From positions 140,881 through 204,880 of the forward strand of contig JALHNO010000007.1 in the NCBI GenBank assembly GCA_022843465.1: a stretch of 64,000 nucleotides of DNA. Direction: 5' to 3'. Origin of the DNA: Pseudomonadota bacterium. GTDB taxonomy: Bacteria; Pseudomonadota; Gammaproteobacteria; Xanthomonadales; Ahniellaceae. This document shows positions 49,036 to 57,206 of this stretch, in pieces. The notes beneath the pieces are model-generated. The model worked only from the letters and a program-made list of their open reading frames with translations. It had not been told where the DNA came from and ran no database searches. The number at the start of each line of letters is the position of its first letter. Within the stretch, counting starts at the first letter, position 1. The position numbers were made by a program, and so were the translations under genes.

Positions 49036-49974
49036 GTGGTCGCCGCCCTGATCGAAGACGATCAGGGCCGCTGGTTGCTCGCCCAGCGCCGCCCCGGCCA
49101 GCACCTGGCCGGACTCTGGGAGTTTCCCGGCGGCAAGCGTGAGCCGGAAGAATCCGGCTTCGCCGCCCTGCAGCGTGAACTTCATGAAGAACTCGGCATC
49201 GAGATCGACCGCGCCGCCGCGCTGATGACCGTGATTGAGCCGCGGCCTGATGGTGATCTGCATCTGCAGGCCTGGCGCGTGCTCGCCTATCGCGGGACCG
49301 CGCAGGCCCGTGAACAGCAGGCGATCTGCTGGCGCACACCCAATGAATGGCCGCTGGCCGAGCTGGCCCCGGCCGATCTGCCGATTGCGCGCGCGCTGGC
49401 CCTGGGCACGCGGTATCTGATCACCCCCGATGCCGCCCGGCTGGATCGCTCCGAACTGCTCAGCGGTATCGACGCAGCACTGACGGCGGGCATACGCCTG
49501 ATCCGGCTGCGCTGCGCCGATCGACAGCAGCGGCTGCCGGTTGAATGGCTGCGCGCCTGCGAGGACCTTGTAAACGGTCGCGGCGGCAGGCTGGTGGTCG
49601 ACCTGGCGGACTTTGCACACTGCCGGCGGCCAGGCAGCGGCATCCACCTGCGCTCTGCCGAGCTCAATGCCCTGAGCGAGCGCGCCGGCGATCCGCAGAC
49701 CCTGGTGCTCGCCAGCTGCCATGACCTGGAAGAATTACGCAGCGCCGAGCGGCTGGGTGTCGATATCGCGGTACTTTCGCCGGTCCAGACCACACCCAGC
49801 CACCCCGGAGTACCCAGCCTGGGATGGAGCGGCTTTCGCCGTCTTCAGCAGGCCACCCGGCTGCCGGCGTTTGCGCTGGGCGGCTTGAACGGCGAGGATC
49901 AGCGTCAGGCACTGCAGGCCGGTGCGCTGGGCATTGCAGGAATCAGTGGACTCTGGCCAATACCCGGGACCTGA
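49036..49974 (+). CDS. Nudix (MutT-like) hydrolase fused to a ThiE-like domain
   Basis: A protein of 312 aa. The N-terminal Nudix domain (1-125) has a complete Nudix box, GGKREPEESGFAALQRELHEE with L-GI, as in 8-oxo-dGTP hydrolases. The C-terminal half (about 130-312) is a thiamine-phosphate-synthase-like TIM barrel (GSGIHLRSAEL, AVLSPVQTTPSHPG, LGWSGF, ALGGLN). This fusion is common in gammaproteobacteria near secA; whether the barrel has thiamine activity is uncertain. I use GTG 49036; translation could begin slightly upstream at a non-ATG codon, since the conserved HVVAALI would then be preserved. Confidence 0.88.
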   Translation: MVAALIEDDQGRWLLAQRRPGQHLAGLWEFPGGKREPEESGFAALQRELHEELGIEIDRAAALMTVIEPRPDGDLHLQAWRVLAYRGTAQAREQQAICWRTPNEWPLAELAPADLPIARALALGTRYLITPDAARLDRSELLSGIDAALTAGIRLIRLRCADRQQRLPVEWLRACEDLVNGRGGRLVVDLADFAHCRRPGSGIHLRSAELNALSERAGDPQTLVLASCHDLEELRSAERLGVDIAVLSPVQTTPSHPGVPSLGWSGFRRLQQATRLPAFALGGLNGEDQRQALQAGALGIAGISGLWPIPGT

Positions 49975-50191
49975 CGGCCAGCGCAGCCGCAGCGGACTGG
50001 GGGCATTGCAGCGGAAATCCACGGAGCAGCGGGCGCTGGCGCCGCCGCGCGACGCCACCTTCCGGCGGGCCCTGGTTGTGGGCCCGATTGTGTCGATTGT
50101 TCAACCCGAGGTTTCCATCCTCGATCCTCTACCGCTCTCACAGGATTTTGCTGTAGATTGTTGATCCGAATGGACCTTGAGCGGGATCGCG

Positions 50192-51931
50192 ATGGCCACC
50201 CAGATCAATCCGGCGGCGTTGACAGGACTTCCAGGCATTGCCCGGCGATTGGTGATCGACGGCGTCCTGAGCGAGGAAGATGCCCGCAAAGCCGTCGATG
50301 CGTCCAACAAGCAGAAGATCGCCCTGGTCAGCTATCTCGTGCAGCAGAATCTCGCGCCTTCAATCCAGGTCGCAACCGCGGCCTCGGCAGAATTCGGCAT
50401 TCCACTGCTCGATATCCGCGCACTCGATCTGCGGGTGGCACCGATCAAGCTGGTCGAAGAAAAACTGATCCAGCAGCACAAGGCCTTGCCGCTGTTCAAG
50501 CGCGGCAGCCGCCTGTTCGTCGGCATCACCGATCCGACCAATCTGCGCGCACTGGATGAAATCAAGTTCCAGGCCAACCTGCCGGTCGAGCCGGTCATCA
50601 TTCCCGAAGATCAGCTCGACAAGGCGATCGACACTGCACTCGCGGGCGTCGATCAGCTCAACCAGCAGCTCGGTGGTGATGACGACGAAGGCCTCGGCGA
50701 CCTCAGCACCGAGGGCGGTGAGGACATCGACGACTTCAATGCGCCTGGCGGTAGCGATGCCACCGGCGCCGATGACACACCGGTGGTGAAGTTCATCAAC
50801 AAGGTGCTGCTTGATGCGATCAAGCGCGGCGCCTCGGATATCCACTTCGAGCCCTACGAAACCAATTGCCGCGTGCGCCTGCGCATCGATGGCATGCTGC
50901 GCCCGGTCGCCAATGCGCCGATCAAGCTGGCACCGCGCATTGCCGCGCGCATCAAGGTGATGTCGAGCCTCGACATCGCCGAGCGCCGCTTGCCGCAAGA
51001 CGGCCGCATCAAGCTCAATATTTCCAAGACACGCTCGATGGATTTTCGCGTCAGCACCTGCCCTACCCTGTTCGGCGAGAAATGCGTGCTGCGTATTCTT
51101 GATGCTTCCGCGGCCAAGCTCGGTATCGAGAAACTTGGCTACGAGGACGATCAGCGGCAGCTGTTTACCGATGCCATCTCCAAGCCCTACGGCATGGTGC
51201 TGGTCACCGGGCCGACCGGAAGCGGCAAAACGGTCTCGCTGTACACGGCACTGAATATCCTCAATACCGATGGCGTCAACATCTCGACCTGCGAAGATCC
51301 GGTCGAGATCCGCGTATCGGGTATCAACCAGGTCCAGCAGAACGTCAAGAAGGGCATGACCTTCGCCGTCGCGCTGCGCTCGTTCCTGCGCCAGGATCCC
51401 GACATCATCATGGTCGGCGAGATCCGTGACCTGGAGACCGCCGAGATCGCGATCAAGGCCGCCCAGACCGGGCACTTTGTATTGTCGACCCTGCATACCA
51501 ATGACGCGCCGCAGACCATCGCGCGCCTGATGAACATGGGCATTGCCCCGTACAACATCACCTCCTCGGTATCCCTGATTACCGCGCAACGTCTGGCGCG
51601 TCGGCTGCACGACTGCAAGCGACCGACCAAACTGCCCAAGGCTGCCCTGATCGCCGAGGGCTTTACCGCGGAGGAAGCGGAGACCATTACCGTATTCGAG
51701 GCCGTCGGCTGCTCGGGCTGCAACGAAGGCTACAAGGGTCGCGTCGGCCTTTATCAGGTGATGCCGATGAATGAGGAAATCCAGCGCATCGTGCTGGAGG
51801 GTGGAAATGCTATGCAGATCGCAGCAGAATCGAAGCGGATCGGCGTTAATGACTTGAGAGCATCCGCATTGAAGAAGGTTCGCGACGGCCACACCAGCCT
51901 CGCAGAAATCAACCGCGTCACCAAGGACTAA
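50192..51931 (+). CDS. pilB: Type IV pilus extension ATPase PilB
   Basis: Hexameric cytoplasmic ATPase powering pilus assembly. It is 579 aa; I chose ATG 50192 over one 5 codons upstream. The N-terminal N1 domain (about 1-170) is followed by the ATPase: GASDIHFEPYE, Walker A GPTGSGKTVSLY, Walker B/Asp-Glu MVGEIRDLETAEI, and HTNDAPQTIARL. The zinc-site region keeps GCSGCNEGYKGR, but upstream only one Cys of the usual CxxC is seen (LHDCKRP). Confidence 0.96.
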   Translation: MATQINPAALTGLPGIARRLVIDGVLSEEDARKAVDASNKQKIALVSYLVQQNLAPSIQVATAASAEFGIPLLDIRALDLRVAPIKLVEEKLIQQHKALPLFKRGSRLFVGITDPTNLRALDEIKFQANLPVEPVIIPEDQLDKAIDTALAGVDQLNQQLGGDDDEGLGDLSTEGGEDIDDFNAPGGSDATGADDTPVVKFINKVLLDAIKRGASDIHFEPYETNCRVRLRIDGMLRPVANAPIKLAPRIAARIKVMSSLDIAERRLPQDGRIKLNISKTRSMDFRVSTCPTLFGEKCVLRILDASAAKLGIEKLGYEDDQRQLFTDAISKPYGMVLVTGPTGSGKTVSLYTALNILNTDGVNISTCEDPVEIRVSGINQVQQNVKKGMTFAVALRSFLRQDPDIIMVGEIRDLETAEIAIKAAQTGHFVLSTLHTNDAPQTIARLMNMGIAPYNITSSVSLITAQRLARRLHDCKRPTKLPKAALIAEGFTAEEAETITVFEAVGCSGCNEGYKGRVGLYQVMPMNEEIQRIVLEGGNAMQIAAESKRIGVNDLRASALKKVRDGHTSLAEINRVTKD

Positions 51932-51934
51932 GCC

Positions 51935-53194
51935 ATGGCCACAGCCACAGCCGCCAGAAAGCCAACCGGTGGGCGCGCCGCGCCCAGCACCAGCGAGCTC
52001 AAGACCTTCCTCTGGCAGGGAACTGACAAGCGCGGCAAGAAGATGAAGGGTGAGATGCTCGGCAAGAACGAGAATCTCATCAAGGCCGAACTGCGCAAGC
52101 AGGGCGTCAATCCGACCTCCGTCAAAACGCGAACGACGGGACTCTTTGCCAGCAAGGGCAAGATCACCGCGGGCGAGATCGCAATCTTCGCGCGCCAGAT
52201 CGCCACCATGCTGCAGTCGGGTGTACCGATGGTGCAGGCCTTTGACATCATCGGCAGCGGCCAGAAAAACGCCGCGATGACCGAGATGCTGGGCAAGATA
52301 AAGGCTGATATCGAGGGCGGCTCGAGTCTGTACGAGGCACTGAGCAAGTTTCCGGTGCAGTTCGATGAATTGTTCTGCAATCTGGTCCGGGCCGGCGAAC
52401 AGGCCGGCGTGCTGGATACCGTGCTCGACACCGTAGCCAAGTACAAGGAGAACATCGAAGCCATCAAGGGCAAGATCAAGAAAGCCCTGTTCTATCCTGC
52501 GGCAGTCATGGCGATTGCGGTGATCGTCAGCGGCATCCTGCTGATCTTCGTCATCCCGCAGTTCGAGGCGGTGTTCAAGAGCTTTGGCGGCGATCTCCCC
52601 GCATTCACCCAGATGTATGTGGGCGCTTCAAGATTCATGACCGAGTGGTGGTGGTTGATCGGTGCCATCGCAGTCGGTGGCACCGTGGTGTTCGTCAATG
52701 CCTACAAGCGATCGAAGGCTCTGCAGCACCTGGTCGATCGCATGATGCTGAAGCTTCCGATCATCGGCCAGATCCTGCATCAGTCCGCCATCGCACGCTT
52801 CTCGCGCACGCTGGCGCTGACTTTCAAATCAGGCGTGCCCCTGGTGGAAGCACTCGAAACCGTCGGCGGCGCCACCGGCAGCATCGTCTACAACGAAGCC
52901 ACCAAGAAGATCAAGGAAGACGTCAGCGTCGGCTACCAGCTCAATATCGCCATGCGCCAGGTCGAACTGTTCCCACCGATGGTGCTGCAGATGACCGCAA
53001 TCGGCGAAGAGGCGGGCGCACTCGATACCATGCTGACCAAGGTCGCCGAGTTCTATGAGGCCGAGGTCAACAATGCGGTGGATGCGCTGAGCAGCCTGCT
53101 CGAACCCTTCATCATGGTGATCATCGGCGGCCTCGTGGGCAGCATGGTGATCGCGATGTATCTGCCGATCTTCAAGATCGCCGCGACGATTTAG
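51935..53194 (+). CDS. pilC: Type IV pilus platform protein PilC
   Basis: Inner-membrane platform protein of 419 aa, partner of PilB. Two repeated T2SS-F domains: GEIAIFARQIATMLQSGVPM...AGEQAGVLD in the first and ARFSRTLALTFKSGVPLVEA...GEEAGALDTML in the second, with three transmembrane segments (KKALFYPAAVMAIAVIV, WWWLIGAIAVGG, FIMVIIGGLVGSMVIAMYLP). It starts 3 bp after pilB. No pilD follows; accessory genes do. Confidence 0.95.
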   Translation: MATATAARKPTGGRAAPSTSELKTFLWQGTDKRGKKMKGEMLGKNENLIKAELRKQGVNPTSVKTRTTGLFASKGKITAGEIAIFARQIATMLQSGVPMVQAFDIIGSGQKNAAMTEMLGKIKADIEGGSSLYEALSKFPVQFDELFCNLVRAGEQAGVLDTVLDTVAKYKENIEAIKGKIKKALFYPAAVMAIAVIVSGILLIFVIPQFEAVFKSFGGDLPAFTQMYVGASRFMTEWWWLIGAIAVGGTVVFVNAYKRSKALQHLVDRMMLKLPIIGQILHQSAIARFSRTLALTFKSGVPLVEALETVGGATGSIVYNEATKKIKEDVSVGYQLNIAMRQVELFPPMVLQMTAIGEEAGALDTMLTKVAEFYEAEVNNAVDALSSLLEPFIMVIIGGLVGSMVIAMYLPIFKIAATI

Positions 53195-53215
53195 TACCGC
53201 GCGGCCAGAACGTAG

Positions 53216-53241
53216 GGCGCGATATCATTGCGCCGCATTGA
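53216..53241. repeat. Shortened REP-like element, copy D
   Basis: GGCGC-GATAT-CATTGCGCC (53216-53234) lacks the CCCTTCGG loop of the full family. The stretch CATTGCGCCGCATTGA (53226-53241) is identical to 56765-56780, so direct repeats bracket the sigma/kinase genes. The element lies 22 bp after the pilC stop. Confidence 0.6.
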
Positions 53242-53361
53242 ACGCGCCGCATGGATCGGTCATGGGCGACGCCTGCGGCAACATGATTTTGGTCCTTCTT
53301 GCGCCACGACCGTGCCCGCCATCGTCGCACGGTCGCCAGTAACATCAATGTCCCCCTCCCC

Positions 53362-53943
53362 GTGCCATCGCCCGTGTCCCCATCTCCAGATCAGATTGGC
53401 TTCACTGCCCTGCTCGCCCGGTGGCGCGCCGGCGACAAGCTGGCTGAGCAGGAATTGATGGATGTGCTGTATCCCCTGCTGCGTGCCAAGGCCCAGCTGG
53501 AGTTGCAGGGCGCGTCGTTCCGGCTGTCACTCAGCGCCACCGATCTTGCCCATGAGGTCTACCTCAGACTGATCGAGCAACGCGCGCCGGCGGAGAACCG
53601 CCTGCATTTTCTCGCCATCGCAAGTCGGGTGACGCGGCGGGTACTGGTCGACCTGCTGCGTGCACGGGCGGCAGAGAAGCGCGGTGGCGGAGTTGACCGA
53701 GTATCGCTGGAGTTGACCGGCGAGGCCGCGGAAGTATCCGTCGCCGATACCATCGATTGGCTGGCACTGGAGCAGGCGCTGACCACCCTGGACAAGCGCG
53801 ATCCGGTAGCCGCCAGCATTGTGGAGATGCGCTACTTCGGTGGCATGAGCAATGGCGAAGTCGCCGCCCAGTTGCAGATCGGGCTGTCCACGGTCGCCCG
53901 CCACTGGGAGTTCGCCCGCGCCTGGCTGCATCGACGCATCTGA
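53362..53943 (+). CDS. ECF-type RNA polymerase sigma factor
   Basis: About 193 aa (start uncertain). Region 2: LSLSATDLAHEVYLRLIEQ and LHFLAIASRVTRRVLVDLLR (the -10 binding face); region 4: VEMRYFGGMSNGEVAAQLQI with LSTVARHWEFARAWL as its HTH. This is the ECF subtype frequently encoded beside Ser/Thr kinases. No ATG fits; GTG 53362 or GTG 53374 are the likeliest starts, while the frame stays open to a TTG at 53299. It lies 44 bp before the kinase gene, so the two are probably cotranscribed and the kinase may control the sigma factor. Confidence 0.85.
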   Translation: MPSPVSPSPDQIGFTALLARWRAGDKLAEQELMDVLYPLLRAKAQLELQGASFRLSLSATDLAHEVYLRLIEQRAPAENRLHFLAIASRVTRRVLVDLLRARAAEKRGGGVDRVSLELTGEAAEVSVADTIDWLALEQALTTLDKRDPVAASIVEMRYFGGMSNGEVAAQLQIGLSTVARHWEFARAWLHRRI

Positions 53944-53987
53944 CCCATCCACGAGTTCCATAAACAACAATCGGCAGGAGCAAGCCC

Positions 53988-56657
53988 ATGCTGGTGCACA
54001 ACACGCTCTCCACCGCGCAGTGGTCGAAACTGCAGTCGGCCTTCGATACCGCCGTTGCTCTGCCGTATTCGGAACGGATGACCTTGCTCGATGCGCTCGC
54101 AATCGAGGACCAGCGCGTCGCCCAGGCGCTTGGCGGCATGCTGGAAGCGGCCGAGCGTTGGCGCGGCCGAACCGGTGCTGCCCAGGCGCAACTGCGCGAG
54201 CAGGCGCAATCCGGAGACACCCTGCAGCCAGGCGATCTGCTCGGGCGTTACCGGATCTTGGGTGAGCTGGGCCGTGGCGGCATGGGGCGCGTCTACCTCG
54301 GCGAGCGCACCGATGGACAGGTGCAGCAACAGGTCGCGATCAAACTGATGCGACCGGGCGAATTGGACGACACCACGCGCGATCGATTTCGTCTTGAACG
54401 CGCCCTGCTCGCAGGATTCAATCACCGCAACATCGCGCGCCTGTTCGACGCCGGTGAGCGCGAGAGTGGCGAACCCTACTTCGTGATGGAGTACATCCAG
54501 GGACAGACAATTCATGCCTACTGTGATGAACACAAGCTCGATATCCCGGCGCGCCTGAAGCTGTTCCTCAAGGTGTGCGATGCCGTCCGTTATGCCCATT
54601 CCAAGCTGGTGCTGCATCGTGATCTGAAGCCCGGCAATATCCTGGTCGATGAGCATGGCGAACCCAAGCTGATCGACTTCGGGATCGCCAAGTCGCTGTC
54701 GGTTGCCGATGCCTCGCTCGAACCCACAGCGACCCAGGGTCGCTTTTTCTCGCCCCTCAATGCGGCGCCGGAACAGTTGCGCGGTGAGGCCGCTGGCCTT
54801 GCCTGCGATGTCTATCAACTCGGCACGGTGCTCTACGAACTGCTGTGCGGGCACCCGATCTTCTCGTTCGAGGGAACTACGCCGGCGCAGATCGAGGAGA
54901 ACATCCTGCAACGGATTCCGCTGGCGCCAAGCGTGCGCGCCGTGCAGTCGGCGGCAGCAGAGAAACTGGCGCTGGCACGAGCCTGTGGCGATGCCGATAC
55001 CCTCGCCCGCCGTCTCCGTGGCGATCTGGACGAAATCGTCCTGCTCGCACTTCGAAAAGAACCGGACCGTCGCTACGCCTCGGTCGAGCAACTCAGCGCG
55101 GATATTGAACGGCACTTGGCCGACTTGCCTGTGCGTGCGCGGGGACAGCAGGGCTGGTATGCGGCGTCGCGGTTTGCCAAGCGCAACTGGCGCGGCTTGA
55201 GTGTGGCCGCTCTGGGCGTTCTGCTCGTTTCAGCCTTCGTCGCGACTCTGGGTATTCAGGCACGCGACCTGCGTACCCAGCGCGACCGAGCGGTCATCGA
55301 GCGCCAGCAGGCTCAGGATGTGACCAGCTTTCTCGTCAATGTCTTCAAGGCGGCTGACCCTGGCGAAAGCAAGATGCGGGATATGCCCATCGGGATCGTG
55401 GTTGACAATGCACGCAAGCGGCTTGAATCGGATCTTGCTGATGCACCAGAGTCGCGCTCACGCATCCTGCTTGCCATGGCCGAGGTCTACGCGGCGATCA
55501 GCGATACCGACACCGCCCATGCCTTGGCTGCGGAAGCACTAGGTATTTCCAAAGTATCAGCCGACATGGACCCGCGCGAGCGGATCGCCCAACTCAATCG
55601 GGCCTGGTCGGTGTATGCCACCAAGGCCACCAATGAGGACGCGCTTGCCCTGGTCGAACAGGCTCTGGAAATCCATGACTCACTGGGCGATCCGCTGGCA
55701 CTTTCCTGGCGCAGTCGCCTGAATCGATCAATCTCCCGTCATAGCCTGGGACATCACGATGCCTGCGCTGAATTGGATGCGCTCGTACGTAGCCTGAGTC
55801 TGGACCCCGCAACGCGCGGGGAGCCGTTTGCCACTGCCGCGATCTTTGTGGCCGATTGCAACAACCTGCCCGGCAGAGATTTGCAGCAAGATACCCGGCT
55901 CGTTCAAGAGGGCGTCGCCAAGCTCGCCACAATTCGCTCACCTGACGACCCGGAGTTCTGGCAGGTTCGCGAGAGCTTCGCGACCATGCTGCGCGGCCAG
56001 GGTCGGGATACCGAAGCACTCGAGATCTACGAGGACATCGCCGCCCGACGCGAACGACTGTTTGGTCCAGATAGCTATCTGCTCGCGGTCTCTCTGTTCA
56101 GGACCGGCGCGCTGTACAGCGACCTCGATCGGGTTGAGGAAGCAGAATCTGCCTACCTGAAGGCCATGGCAATCTTCGAGCGCACGTTTGGCGACAAGCC
56201 GCATCCGAGCATCGCCGTTACTTCTATCAATCTGGCAAATCTCTACGACGAGGGCGACGAAACACCGGATCTCGATGAGCGCGCGAAAAAAGCCAAACGC
56301 TTCTACCTGCGCGCGCTCGCGATCGCCGAACCGGTTTTTGGTGAGAAATCCAATAATCTGGCGGCCTTTCGGGTCAGTTACGGCGATTTTCAACTGCGCC
56401 ATGGCGAGACCGCAGAGGCAAAGGTCTTGTTCAACAAAGTCATCGGGACCCTCGATGCGAAGTTCGCGAACGGCATGCGTGCCCGCGCCCGGCTCGCGCT
56501 GATCCTGTTTCGCGAGGGCGACTTCGTCGCCGCCGAGGAGCTGATCCGTGAGTGCGAAGCTGCATTGAAGGTGGAAGCCAATACGCCTGAACGTACGATT
56601 GCGGAAGTGCGCGGTGTGCGGGAGTCCTTGGATCTCGTCAAGGCTTCGAAACCATAG
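53988..56657 (+). CDS. Membrane-bound Ser/Thr protein kinase with TPR domain
   Basis: A protein of 889 aa. Hanks-type kinase (about 85-350): glycine loop LGELGRGGMGRVYLGE, catalytic Lys in VAIKLMRPG, HRDLKPGNILVD near 209, and DFGIAKS near 229. The expected APE is seen as AAPEQLRGE. One transmembrane helix (about 402-425, SVAALGVLLVSAFVATLG), then a periplasmic or outer part with TPR-like repeats (LALSWRSRLNRS, LAVSLFRTGALYSDLDR, FRVSYGDFQLRHGETAEA). All key catalytic residues are present, so it should be active. Its likely partner is the adjacent sigma factor. Confidence 0.9.
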   Translation: MLVHNTLSTAQWSKLQSAFDTAVALPYSERMTLLDALAIEDQRVAQALGGMLEAAERWRGRTGAAQAQLREQAQSGDTLQPGDLLGRYRILGELGRGGMGRVYLGERTDGQVQQQVAIKLMRPGELDDTTRDRFRLERALLAGFNHRNIARLFDAGERESGEPYFVMEYIQGQTIHAYCDEHKLDIPARLKLFLKVCDAVRYAHSKLVLHRDLKPGNILVDEHGEPKLIDFGIAKSLSVADASLEPTATQGRFFSPLNAAPEQLRGEAAGLACDVYQLGTVLYELLCGHPIFSFEGTTPAQIEENILQRIPLAPSVRAVQSAAAEKLALARACGDADTLARRLRGDLDEIVLLALRKEPDRRYASVEQLSADIERHLADLPVRARGQQGWYAASRFAKRNWRGLSVAALGVLLVSAFVATLGIQARDLRTQRDRAVIERQQAQDVTSFLVNVFKAADPGESKMRDMPIGIVVDNARKRLESDLADAPESRSRILLAMAEVYAAISDTDTAHALAAEALGISKVSADMDPRERIAQLNRAWSVYATKATNEDALALVEQALEIHDSLGDPLALSWRSRLNRSISRHSLGHHDACAELDALVRSLSLDPATRGEPFATAAIFVADCNNLPGRDLQQDTRLVQEGVAKLATIRSPDDPEFWQVRESFATMLRGQGRDTEALEIYEDIAARRERLFGPDSYLLAVSLFRTGALYSDLDRVEEAESAYLKAMAIFERTFGDKPHPSIAVTSINLANLYDEGDETPDLDERAKKAKRFYLRALAIAEPVFGEKSNNLAAFRVSYGDFQLRHGETAEAKVLFNKVIGTLDAKFANGMRARARLALILFREGDFVAAEELIRECEAALKVEANTPERTIAEVRGVRESLDLVKASKP

Positions 56658-56746
56658 CAATCAGCCAAGGCTGTGGCGCCGAGCGGAATTTGCCTCGCCT
56701 GTTCGTGTGCGCTGAGCAATCCGGCGCCAATGCTCCGACCTCGAGC

Positions 56747-56780
56747 GGCGCAATAACCGAAGGGCATTGCGCCGCATTGA
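56747..56780. repeat. 27-nt REP-like hairpin, copy B, with 7-bp extension
   Basis: In inverted orientation relative to copy A: GGCGCAATA, loop ACCGAAGGG, CATTGCGCC (56747-56773), one difference from copy A. The following GCATTGA completes the 16-bp match to 53226-53241. Confidence 0.8.
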
Positions 56781-56859
56781 GACTACCTGCCCGGCGAGAT
56801 TGTACTGGGGGAGCAGACTGTGCCCTGAAAAGCCGCGATCTGTCTGACGCTGCCGCGAT

Positions 56860-56879
56860 CTCGGCGCCATTGCGCCGAG
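56860..56879. repeat. 8-bp GC hairpin
   Basis: CTCGGCGC (56860-56867), CATT loop, GCGCCGAG (56872-56879), perfectly paired. It resembles the REP family in its GCGCCATTGCGCC core and may be a derivative of it. Confidence 0.55.
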
Positions 56880-57206
56880 GCTGACCGGACAGTCCAGCAC
56901 TGGGCCGAGTCCGGCGACGCCCACAACAAACTGTCCCAGGCGCCAATAGCCCCCGCGATCGGCGGCGCCCCCGGCCCGTGATTTGAAGCGGCTTGATGAG
57001 CGTCCCGCACTGGCCCGAAAAATAAATGGGTGAGTTGCGCACGCTGCTGCGCGTTGGGGAAGTAGGAACTACACATCCACGGCTGCCAGGTCTTCGAGGG
57101 CCGGCTGACTTTGCTTGTGCGTTGCTGGCGGGGAACCTTTTGCCCGTCCATCCGCGTGTCCAATACACGAAATCTCTACCCCGCGTCATCAACGAGGTGT
57201 ACTGAA

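Larger units (their letters stand above)
56658..57206. other. 549-bp region between kinase and RHS genes
   Basis: No supported gene; a 184-codon minus-strand frame here lacks coding features. It contains REP copy B and a second hairpin (both listed). The section before the RHS ATG should hold that gene's promoter, but I see no strong match. Confidence 0.4.

Noticed and set aside
56661..57192. 184-codon minus-strand frame between kinase and RHS genes
   Set aside because: It runs across REP and other hairpin repeats, lacks a ribosome site and has an Arg/Ser/Pro-rich product typical of non-coding GC-rich DNA.
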